A DNA stretch of 12,561 nt. Source: Candidatus Nanohaloarchaea archaeon (GTDB lineage: Archaea; EX4484-52; GLR71). Under the pieces are notes generated by a model. The model was not told where the DNA came from, did not search any database, and saw only the letters and a list, made by a program, of their open reading frames with translations. The DNA lies in the NCBI GenBank assembly GCA_030671745.1, contig DAOVHT010000027.1:1-12561 (forward strand), read 5' to 3'. A program made the translations under genes and the position numbers. Positions 6,481-12,561 of this stretch are shown in pieces (within the stretch, counting starts at the first letter, position 1; every line of letters starts with the position of its first letter).

Positions 6481-6508
6481 AAAAAAAGACCAAAAGAAGT
6501 TGAAAAAG

Positions 6509-7435
6509 ATGATATATGACACGATAATTATCGGAAACGGCCCGGCAGGCCTGTCTGCAGCAATTTTTGCCGCACGTTCAAACCTGAAAACAATAGTCAT
6601 AGGCGAAAAGTTAGGCGGACAGGCATCAGATGCGCACCTTATAGAGAACTACCCCGGTTTCCCGTCAATATCCGGCTTTGAGCTTATGCAAAAATTTGAA
6701 GAGCACGCAAAGACACAGGGTGTTGAGATCATCTACACGAGAGCTCAAAAATTTGAAAAAGACAAAAAAAAACAGACATTCAAGATAATGACAGGCGACA
6801 ACGAATACGAAACAAGGACAATAATACTTGCACTCGGAACGACAACCCGAAAACTGAACATCCCAGGCGAAGTAGAATATCTAGGTAAAGGCGTCTCATA
6901 TTGCGCAACCTGTGACGGTGCATTCTTCCGCGACAAGACAATAGCCATTGTAGGCGGTGGTGACGCCGCACTTTCAGCAACTCTGTATCTTGCAGGAATC
7001 GCAAAAAAGATATACCTCATCCACAGAAGACAGGGTTTCAGGGGAGAACCGATAAAGCTGAAAAATATAAAAGATGCAAAAAATGTAGAGCTAGTGCTTG
7101 ATACAGTACCCACAGGCATATCTGGAGAGATTACAGTCACAGGACTAAAGACACGAAATGTAACAGATAACCAAGAGAAACAGATCAAGCTGGACGGTGT
7201 ATTCATTGAAGTCGGCTCAACCCCGACAACTGTCCTTGCACAAGAACTAGGGATCAAGCTTGATGAGAAAGGTTACATAAAAGTCGACCCGGCACAGAAT
7301 ACAAATACACCAGGCATATTTGCCGCAGGAGACATAACGACAAACTCAAACTATTTCCGACAAGTGATAACCGCCGCATCAGAGGGATCTGTTGCAGCTG
7401 ACTCTGCATTCAAATTCATAAGGGAAAAATCATAA
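6509..7435 (+). CDS. trxB: Thioredoxin reductase (NADPH), flavoprotein
   Basis: A 308-residue two-domain flavoprotein that moves electrons from NADPH through FAD to the thioredoxin encoded just downstream. The FAD-binding GNGPAG is at 9-14. The redox pair C132-A-T-C135-D is in the NADPH domain, as in low-molecular-weight TrxR. The nucleotide fold is VGGGDAA (148-154). HRRQGFR (172-178) is the basic motif that usually selects NADPH, and the C-terminal FAD motif GIFAAGD is present. The ATG at 6509 puts the Rossmann motif at the normal distance; a TTG at 6500 would add three residues and lacks support. Only 28 bp separate it from trx, and a single divergent promoter region serves the pair. It probably maintains cytosolic thiols. 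Ferredoxin- or F420-linked variants usually lack the HRRxxxR motif. Confidence 0.93.
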   Translation: MIYDTIIIGNGPAGLSAAIFAARSNLKTIVIGEKLGGQASDAHLIENYPGFPSISGFELMQKFEEHAKTQGVEIIYTRAQKFEKDKKKQTFKIMTGDNEYETRTIILALGTTTRKLNIPGEVEYLGKGVSYCATCDGAFFRDKTIAIVGGGDAALSATLYLAGIAKKIYLIHRRQGFRGEPIKLKNIKDAKNVELVLDTVPTGISGEITVTGLKTRNVTDNQEKQIKLDGVFIEVGSTPTTVLAQELGIKLDEKGYIKVDPAQNTNTPGIFAAGDITTNSNYFRQVITAASEGSVAADSAFKFIREKS

Positions 7436-7452
7436 TAATAAAAAACAATAAA

Positions 7453-7458
7453 AGGTGA
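7453..7458 (+). promoter_or_regulatory. Shine-Dalgarno site of trx
   Basis: AGGTGA ends five bases before the ATG at 7464. The in-frame GTG at 7455 lies inside this site and is therefore not the start. It is one of few clear ribosome-binding sites here, as expected for an internal gene of an operon, whereas first genes look leaderless. Confidence 0.7.
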
Positions 7459-7463
7459 AAAAT

Positions 7464-7793
7464 ATGGCATTAATAAAAGTAAACAGCGATAACTTCGAAA
7501 ACGAAGTAACAAACAGCGAAAAACCAGTCATAATAGACTTCTGGGCCGAATGGTGCGGACCATGCAAGATCCTAGGACCAACATTCGAAAAACTGTCAGG
7601 CGAATATGAAAGCAAGATGACATTCGGAAAACTGAACGTTGACGAGAACCAAGATGTATCCGCGAAACATTCCGTACAGGGAATCCCTTCAATGATTGTC
7701 TTCAGCAAGGGAGTCGAAGTTGGAAGGATTGTAGGCGCGCTACCAGAAAGTCTTCTGAAAGAAAAGATTGATGAGATACTCTCAGCACTATAG
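7464..7793 (+). CDS. trxA: Thioredoxin
   Basis: A 109-residue single thioredoxin fold of normal length. The active site is W30-C-G-P-C34 (C31 and C34), preceded by the buried acidic D25 in IIDFWAEW and followed by the cis-proline loop GIPS with P75. The Gly pair region near VGALPE closes the fold as expected. It reduces protein disulfides in the cytosol and is recharged by the TrxB encoded immediately upstream. No signal peptide. The Shine-Dalgarno AGGTGA fixes the ATG at 7464 over the GTG at 7455. No terminator stands out after the TAG; the next gene has its own TATA-like box. Confidence 0.94.
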   Translation: MALIKVNSDNFENEVTNSEKPVIIDFWAEWCGPCKILGPTFEKLSGEYESKMTFGKLNVDENQDVSAKHSVQGIPSMIVFSKGVEVGRIVGALPESLLKEKIDEILSAL

Positions 7794-7802
7794 ATTAATC
7801 TC

Positions 7803-7809
7803 TTAAAAA
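7803..7809 (+). promoter_or_regulatory. Weak TATA box of the RNase HIII-like gene
   Basis: TTAAAAA is centred 24 bp before the ATG at 7830, giving a leaderless arrangement. It is weaker than the other boxes, so read-through from trx is also possible. Confidence 0.3.
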
Positions 7810-7829
7810 GACCGGATGCGCGATAGACA

Positions 7830-8672
7830 ATGGCAAATGAATGGATTTCCCTGACAGGAGCAGACGACAGAAAGATAGAAAAGCTGCTTGTCGGGGAATT
7901 CAAGACCATCCCGACCACAAACCAATATGAGACACGACGCCTTAAGAACGAAGATGTCCTGATAATCCAATACACCTCAGGAAAGACAGTAGTCCAGGGC
8001 AAAGAGAAATACGCACAGTTCATCGCAGACTTCATCGGCGGAAAAGCGAAAGAGCAGGAACAAAAGGACAAAGACACAGAAAACGACAAGACAATAATAG
8101 GTTCCGATGAGACACTCAAAGGAGACACATTCGGTGGCATGGTAGTTGCCGCAGTCAAGGCAGATAAAGACACAAGAAAAAGACTTGAAGACATCGGCGT
8201 AAAAGACTCAAAACAGATCACAGATACTGACATAATCACACTTGCAAAAAAAATCAAAGAAATTCTCGGAAAAGATAACTACTGCATCTATGAGAAGACT
8301 CCAGAGACATACAACCAGCACACAGGCAACACCACACAACTTCTGAACGCAATGCACACAAGAGTCCTAAAAACATTAGGCGATGCAGACCTGATAATGA
8401 TTGACCAGTATCCGGGCGCAAGAATCAATCTAAAAAATGCAAAGACCGAGACGAAAGCAGAATCAAATTACACAGAAGTCGCCGCCGCATCAATCCTCGC
8501 AAGAGAACAAGGTCTCAAACAACTAGACAGATTAACAGAACAGGCAGGCTTCAAAGTCCCGAAAGGCAGCACACACGTCAAAGACGCACTATTAAGGATT
8601 AAAAAAGAGAATAAAGACCCAAACATGTTCGTAAAGATGAATTTCAGGAATGTAAAAAAAGTCTTCGATTAA
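7830..8672 (+). CDS. rnhC: Ribonuclease HIII-like protein
   Basis: 280 residues with the two-part layout of RNase HIII: an N-terminal substrate-binding domain of about 70 residues resembling the TBP-like fold (TTNQYETRR, then a beta-rich IIQYTSGKTVVQGKE), a charged linker (72-87), and a type 2 RNase H catalytic domain. Catalytic landmarks are GSDETLKGDTFGG with D93 and E94, IDQYPGAR with D192, and AAASILARE with E226 nearby as a candidate fourth acidic ligand. RNase HII lacks the N-terminal domain, and the DQYPG and AAASILAR segments fit HIII better than HII. It cleaves the RNA strand of RNA:DNA hybrids, as in R-loops and primers. It starts at an ATG 36 bp after trx. Type HIII is mostly bacterial, so it may have been acquired by transfer; whether the genome also has HII cannot be seen here. 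Confidence 0.82.
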   Translation: MANEWISLTGADDRKIEKLLVGEFKTIPTTNQYETRRLKNEDVLIIQYTSGKTVVQGKEKYAQFIADFIGGKAKEQEQKDKDTENDKTIIGSDETLKGDTFGGMVVAAVKADKDTRKRLEDIGVKDSKQITDTDIITLAKKIKEILGKDNYCIYEKTPETYNQHTGNTTQLLNAMHTRVLKTLGDADLIMIDQYPGARINLKNAKTETKAESNYTEVAAASILAREQGLKQLDRLTEQAGFKVPKGSTHVKDALLRIKKENKDPNMFVKMNFRNVKKVFD

Positions 8673-8714
8673 ATAATTTATCTTATCTTCTGTTTCTCAA
8701 TATAATAAAAACCT

Positions 8715-8722
8715 TTTATAAT
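8715..8722 (+). promoter_or_regulatory. TATA box of the charged helical orphan
   Basis: TTTATAAT is centred 25.5 bp before the ATG at 8744, another leaderless arrangement. Confidence 0.45.
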
Positions 8723-8743
8723 ATGCAACCCTAATTATTTTTC

Positions 8744-9265
8744 ATGGAAATCGAAGAAACCGAAAATAAAACCAATAAAGAAGAAGAAAAGAAAGAACCA
8801 TCAAGACAAAAAACAATAACCCTCGCACCCAGACTCAAAAAAGAATCAGAACGGAGCAATCTTCTAGCAAAAAGCCTCACCAAAGAAACATTCTTAGGAT
8901 TATGGGATATATACAAAGCAAAAGAAGACACGAGCAAGATGACAAAAGAAGAGATTGCGCAACAATTGTTCTACCTTGGCGCAAAGACCGCCTTTGAACA
9001 GAAATCAAAAGATTACACTGACATGAAACGAGGCAATGACTACAGAAAGATTGAAGAGATGAAGACGCAGAGAAAACTGAAAGAGATAAAACGAAACATA
9101 TTCAAGATAAAAGAGAACAAAGGCCTTGACATCAAAAAGACAATCAAAGACCTTAAATCAGCAATACGGGAAAACAGTGACAATCAAAGGATCACTGAAG
9201 AGCTCAAAAAAGAGATTGAATTCTTGAAAGACTATGACAAGAAAAGAAAAAAGGACCTGGATTAG
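8744..9265 (+). CDS. Highly charged helical protein of unknown function
   Basis: 173 residues dominated by Lys and Glu. The first ~40 residues (EIEETENKTNKEEEKKEP) look disordered. Residues about 45-85 form a mixed region with hydrophobic patches (TFLGLWDIY, AQQLFYLGAKTAFE) that could be a small helical domain. Residues about 95-170 are compatible with a coiled coil or a helical hairpin. I know no family with this pattern; it could be a nucleic-acid-binding or scaffold protein. The low-complexity charge raises the risk of spurious similarity, but a well-placed TATA box, a fitting ATG and clean + strand coding bias support it as a real gene. It ends in TAG, immediately followed in frame by GTG (see the hairpin at 9265). 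Confidence 0.65.
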   Translation: MEIEETENKTNKEEEKKEPSRQKTITLAPRLKKESERSNLLAKSLTKETFLGLWDIYKAKEDTSKMTKEEIAQQLFYLGAKTAFEQKSKDYTDMKRGNDYRKIEEMKTQRKLKEIKRNIFKIKENKGLDIKKTIKDLKSAIRENSDNQRITEELKKEIEFLKDYDKKRKKDLD

Positions 9266-9320
9266 GTGAGGATTGCAAAAGACATCAAGGAATACTTCCA
9301 TAGGAGTTTAATCCTTCACC
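9265..9320 (+). other. Imperfect hairpin with a nested small stem, just after the orphan's stop codon
   Basis: GGTGAGGATT (9265-9274) pairs with AATCCTTCACC (9310-9320) over ten base pairs with one bulged base. Inside the 35-nt loop, GGAA-TAC-TTCC (9289-9299) forms a second small stem. It begins on the last base of the TAG stop. No T tract follows, so it is not a standard terminator. It could be a 3' stabilising structure or part of an RNA. Confidence 0.4.
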
Positions 9321-9668
9321 CAACCAATAATGAAGAACATAGACATACCACTTTGATTGAGTACCATAAGAGACATATCACATGACTATGAAAAGAGATT
9401 TTATTCCCTGGATTTCTTTGGCACCCACTGTCTAGCTCTTCAAAATATATTAGTTTAGATTGCTTATAAACCTGACCCAAACAAACACCTATTCTTTTGC
9501 ATAAACAATACACGATTTCAATAGAAACAAGACAAATCCTTACTCCTTATTAACATTTCGGTCAAAAACGCATACTTAAAACACAAATTTAATCATCAAA
9601 CAGTGAAAACCGAAAAACCAAGAAATCCAAATAAACTTTTAAATCTGCCAAAATAATAAACACTATAG
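9266..9668. other. 403-bp gap between the charged orphan and mre11
   Basis: This is the longest stretch without a convincing gene. It opens with a 39-codon frame (GTG at 9266 to TGA at 9383-9385), in phase with the upstream orphan across its TAG, containing IAKDIKEYF and TLIEYHKRH. It could be a micro-protein, a decayed extension or chance. The middle (about 9390-9550) has no recognisable feature. A 7-bp inverted repeat, TTTCGGT (9556-9562) and ACCGAAA (9609-9615), precedes the mre11 TATA box. No tRNA, C/D box pair or insertion sequence is evident. Confidence 0.4.
9637..9644 (+). promoter_or_regulatory. TATA box of the mre11-rad50 operon
   Basis: TTTTAAAT is centred 28.5 bp before the GTG at 9669. 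This spacing suits a leaderless transcript beginning at that GTG and is too long for the CTG at 9675. Confidence 0.5.
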
Positions 9669-10925
9669 GTGATACTGATCAAGATTGCTATATTCTCAGA
9701 TACACATTTCGGTTTCGGCACAGGCAAAGAGATAGAGAATGACAGTTACGACCATGCAGAAGAAGCATTCGCGCTCTCTGAAGACTGCGATTTAATCCTA
9801 GTGCCCGGAGACATATTCGATTCAAGAGTACCGAAACAGGATGTCTTAGCAAAAGCATTGAACATTTTTTTCAGACCGAAAGAATCATCCTGCGAAACTG
9901 AATTCATCAAAATAAAAGGAAAAGATAATTACAGCATACACCCCCTCAACAAGACAGGGACACCAGTGATAGCGATCGCAGGCACCCATGAGAGACGAGG
10001 AAAAGACGTGACCAACCCGGTAGAGCTCATGGACGAGACAGGATACCTGATAAACCTTCACGGCGAAACTGTGATATACAGAAAAGGCAATAAAAAAGTT
10101 GCAATAACAGGCATATCAGGAGTCCCTGAAACATTTGCGAAAGATGTATTTGAAAAGATTGACCCGAAACCCGAAAAGGACGCAACCAACATATTTCTGA
10201 TGCACCAGTCAGTCGGTGAATACGTCTACACAGACGAGAAAAGCCCAGGACTTGAACTTGAACAATTGCCAACAGGTTTCGACCTCATAGTAAACGGCCA
10301 CATCCACTGGCGCAACCAATGCCAGATAGGCCCAAAAAAAGAGACACTCTTTCTCCTGCCCGGAAGCACGATAACGACACAGGTCAGGAAGAACGAAGCC
10401 GATAAAGATAAAGGCGTGACCATCTACGACACAGAAACAAAGACAACCGAATTCTTACCGCTCAAGACACAGAGAAAAGTGATATACAATGAAATCAAGT
10501 GCGACAATGAAGACACAAAGACAATAAAATGCAAGATCATTGAATACCTCTCAGAGCTTGAAAAAGAAGAGTTCACAAAAAAACCGCTTCTACGGATAAA
10601 AGTACTAGGAACAATTCAAGGCAACAACCACAGGATAGATTTTTCAGACATAATGAAAAATTATGAAAAACAGTTCATACTTTCCATAAAGAATAACCTT
10701 AACAGCGAAAAGCAGGCAAAGAACAAAGAACTTGTCGCCCAGCTCATAAAAAACACAATGTCAATAGACAGCATGGGACTGAAGATAATGAAAGACTACG
10801 CAGACAAGGAAAAGATCACCTTTGATTACACACGCATATTTGACCTGCTTGCCGAAGGCAATGTTGAAGCTGCAGAGATTGAACTCCTAAAAGATATACC
10901 TGGTGCAGATGAAAAAGACAGATGA
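9669..10925 (+). CDS. mre11: DNA double-strand break repair nuclease Mre11
   Basis: 418 residues with the calcineurin-like phosphoesterase motifs of Mre11 in order: S10-D11-T12-H13 (motif I), GDIFD with D48 (II), G105-T106-H107-E (III), a LMHQS His (IV) and NGHIH (V). In Mre11, motif III is normally GNH; here the metal-site Asn is Thr106. After about residue 260 comes a capping domain, and a C-terminal helical stretch that in homologues binds the Rad50 coiled coil. With Rad50 it resects and trims broken DNA ends using Mn2+-dependent exo- and endonuclease activity. The start is GTG at 9669: TATA spacing supports it, and it sits six bases ahead of KIAIFSDTH. An AGGTGA overlaps the GTG, which could instead support initiation a few codons later. 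Rad50 follows after seven bases. Confidence 0.92.
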   Translation: MILIKIAIFSDTHFGFGTGKEIENDSYDHAEEAFALSEDCDLILVPGDIFDSRVPKQDVLAKALNIFFRPKESSCETEFIKIKGKDNYSIHPLNKTGTPVIAIAGTHERRGKDVTNPVELMDETGYLINLHGETVIYRKGNKKVAITGISGVPETFAKDVFEKIDPKPEKDATNIFLMHQSVGEYVYTDEKSPGLELEQLPTGFDLIVNGHIHWRNQCQIGPKKETLFLLPGSTITTQVRKNEADKDKGVTIYDTETKTTEFLPLKTQRKVIYNEIKCDNEDTKTIKCKIIEYLSELEKEEFTKKPLLRIKVLGTIQGNNHRIDFSDIMKNYEKQFILSIKNNLNSEKQAKNKELVAQLIKNTMSIDSMGLKIMKDYADKEKITFDYTRIFDLLAEGNVEAAEIELLKDIPGADEKDR

Positions 10926-10932
10926 TCAATAT

Positions 10933-12561
10933 ATGATTAAAAAAATCACACTCAAGAACTGGCAGACACACCTAGACACATCTTTTGAGTTCCCTGAAGG
11001 CATAAATGCACTTCTAGGAGTCATGGGCTCCGGAAAATCATCAGTCCTTGACGCCATCTCTTTCGCATTCTTCGGCACATTCCCCGCAGCACAGCAGAGA
11101 CGAATAAAACTTGAGAATGTAATCACAGACATATTTACAAGACATGATAATGCCCAAGTGACACTTGAATTTGAGAAAGATGACAAAAGATACGAAATAA
11201 AAAGAAAGATTGAACGAAAAAAATCATCAGCATCAGAACTCAGATGCGACGGTCTCCTGATAGAATCACCCGCAAGCCAGCGCGTTACAGAACGGATTGA
11301 AAACATATTAGGCATTGACTACAGCACATTTGCGCAAGTAGTCTACTGTGAACAGAACAAGCTTGACCAGTTCCTCCAGATCCCCCGCGGCCAGAGGATG
11401 AGAAAGATTGACGAACTCCTGAAGATAGACCGTTTCGAGACCGCACGATCAAACATAGTCACATTGAAGAACCGCATATCAAAAAGTGCAAGAGAACTTG
11501 AGAGCCATACAGCATCATTGAGAGATATAATACAGTCAAAAGACCTGAATACACTGAAATCTGAAATTGATGATGTCGCACTGCAGATTGAAACCTTCAG
11601 CAGGCGCCTTGATGAAATAAAGGAAAAAAGAGACGCACTCAAGAAAGATACTGAAATCCTCCAAAAGAAGAAAAATATATATGACGGACAGAAAAACAGA
11701 GACATAGCAGTCAATTCTAGGATAGACCAGATAACGAAAGAACTGGCCAATTACACAAATGTGAATGATGTGCAATCATATACATCTGAATTCATAGACA
11801 CACAGACAGAACGGCTCAAGTCAGCACTACTGAAACAGAAATCCCTTGAGAAAGAGATAACCATACTTGACGAAAAGATCAATACATACACAGATAACCT
11901 AAGAATTGAAAATGAAAAACTAAAAATTCTTGAAAGCAAACGTCCGGAAATTGAAAAACTGCAAGAGACAGAAAAAACTATTGAGACCATAAAAACAAAG
12001 ATCGAGACACTCCAGAAAGAAGAGACCGGCACAGTCACAAAAATGGATGACCTGACACAATCCAGACAGACTCTTGAAAAATCAGACGCAAACTGCCCCA
12101 CCTGCGACACGCACCTAAACAATGAAAAAAAATCAATCATCATCAAAGGGAAAAAAGACCAGGCAAACAATTTTGAAAACTCGCTCGTCATAATAAACAA
12201 AGAGATCAGATCTGAAAAAGAGAAGATGACAGAAAACGAAAACAAGAAACGAGAACTGCTCAAGTACATAAATCTTGAAAAAGACATACTCGAAAAGAAC
12301 GAGACCATAAAAAATATAGATTCAGACCTAAAAAAACTCAAGATCACACTCGAAGAATCAAGAACACGATTCTCAAAAGAAAAGATAAGAAAGATAGAGC
12401 AGGAGATAAGACGATTTGACACCACAAAGACCATATTACGCCACCTGCAAGAGAAACGACATCTTGAGGAAGAGAGAAAACAGATAAAGATAAATCTGGA
12501 TGAATTAAAATTCAGACCGGAACAGCTTGAGAAAAAACTGACAGAATTCAATGCCCATGAC
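10933..12561 (+). CDS. rad50: DNA double-strand break repair ATPase Rad50 (3' partial)
   Basis: Open from the ATG at 10933 through the window end, 543 codons, with no stop. It begins KKITLKNWQTH, typical of Rad50/SMC proteins. The Walker A is G29-V-M-G-S-G-K35-S-S, followed by LDAISFAFFG. The Q-loop is at VVYCEQNKLDQFL with Q141. From about residue 165 a long charged coiled coil runs to the zinc hook C388-P-T-C391, and the returning coil continues to the end. The signature motif, Walker B and D-loop must lie beyond the window. The ATPase forms dimers with Mre11, clamps DNA ends, and pairs complexes through the Zn hook. The start is seven bases after the mre11 stop, so they are surely co-transcribed. 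Archaeal mre11-rad50 often travels with herA-nurA, which may lie downstream. Confidence 0.95.
   Translation, partial: MIKKITLKNWQTHLDTSFEFPEGINALLGVMGSGKSSVLDAISFAFFGTFPAAQQRRIKLENVITDIFTRHDNAQVTLEFEKDDKRYEIKRKIERKKSSASELRCDGLLIESPASQRVTERIENILGIDYSTFAQVVYCEQNKLDQFLQIPRGQRMRKIDELLKIDRFETARSNIVTLKNRISKSARELESHTASLRDIIQSKDLNTLKSEIDDVALQIETFSRRLDEIKEKRDALKKDTEILQKKKNIYDGQKNRDIAVNSRIDQITKELANYTNVNDVQSYTSEFIDTQTERLKSALLKQKSLEKEITILDEKINTYTDNLRIENEKLKILESKRPEIEKLQETEKTIETIKTKIETLQKEETGTVTKMDDLTQSRQTLEKSDANCPTCDTHLNNEKKSIIIKGKKDQANNFENSLVIINKEIRSEKEKMTENENKKRELLKYINLEKDILEKNETIKNIDSDLKKLKITLEESRTRFSKEKIRKIEQEIRRFDTTKTILRHLQEKRHLEEERKQIKINLDELKFRPEQLEKKLTEFNAHD

Noticed and set aside
6416..6493. N-terminal extension of the winged-helix regulator by 26 residues
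   Set aside because: The extension is translated from the divergent promoter region, is unusually rich in Cys, Ile and Phe, and would put the start upstream of the TATA box at 6438-6445.
7430..8257. 275-codon minus-strand frame over trx and the RNase HIII gene
   Set aside because: It is antisense to two genes with intact catalytic motifs and its product is Ser/Phe-rich without any recognisable domain.
9265..9320. tRNA or tRNA-like gene
   Set aside because: The outer stem superficially resembles an acceptor stem, but there is no T arm, anticodon arm of normal size or D arm.
9316..9513. 65-codon minus-strand frame in the gap before mre11
   Set aside because: No plausible promoter or ribosome-binding site and no protein-like pattern.
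9556..9615. TTTCGGT/ACCGAAA inverted repeat as an operator or sRNA stem
   Set aside because: Only seven base pairs separated by 46 bases in an A-rich spacer; too weak to call.
9540..9668. C/D box guide RNA on the minus strand near TGATGA
   Set aside because: A box-C-like TGATGA exists, but I found no CTGA box D at suitable spacing.
10926..12551. Long minus-strand open frames opposite rad50, some exceeding 130 and 260 codons
   Set aside because: They encode Ser/Phe/Ile-rich, low-complexity products typical of the antisense of Lys/Glu coiled-coil genes. The + strand frame has Walker A, a Q-loop and a zinc hook.

Overview
The window looks archaeal and AT-rich. The evidence is a KsgA/Dim1 dimethyltransferase with the archaeal short N-terminus, the C-terminal half of an archaeal-type RNase J, an Mre11-Rad50 pair, and TATA-like boxes that sit about 24-29 bp upstream of most start codons with no leader and no Shine-Dalgarno. 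Small genes, many orphans and an RNase HIII-like enzyme fit an uncultivated lineage such as a DPANN archaeon, but that placement is inference. Almost everywhere I counted, the + strand carries more C than G whichever way the genes point. The first ~550 bp are the exception: they are richer in GC and carry more G than C.

Layout. (1) 1-1113 is one open frame joining an aldehyde:ferredoxin oxidoreductase (AOR) fragment to the C-terminal half of an RNase J. Both halves are cut at the join near 541-567, so a chimeric contig end is more likely than a real fusion. (2) 1137-2844 holds a divergent pair, a PHP-like hydrolase and a diverged KsgA paralogue, apparently sharing one TATA box midway between their start codons. 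(3) 2851-3964 holds canonical ksgA, convergent with its paralogue, preceded by a small zinc-finger/HTH protein. (4) 4028-5968 holds two AT-rich orphan genes on the minus strand; the second is built from two tandem copies of a ~100-residue unit. (5) 6047-7793 is a thioredoxin module: a cysteine-bearing winged-helix regulator, divergent from thioredoxin reductase and thioredoxin. The divergent promoter region carries repeated half-sites. (6) 7830-9265 holds an RNase HIII-like protein and a highly charged helical orphan, followed by a 403-bp gap with a hairpin. (7) 9669-12561 is the Mre11-Rad50 double-strand-break repair operon; rad50 runs off the window.

How the genes work together. The clearest functional units are trxB-trx with its probable local regulator, and mre11-rad50. 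The two KsgA-family genes suggest a duplicated and diverged rRNA-methyltransferase function. The most unusual material is the two-repeat orphan, the KsgA paralogue, the PHP protein with altered metal ligands, and the divergent promoter regions. I see no CRISPR array, tRNA, rRNA, insertion sequence or phage gene. No complete new multi-gene system is evident.
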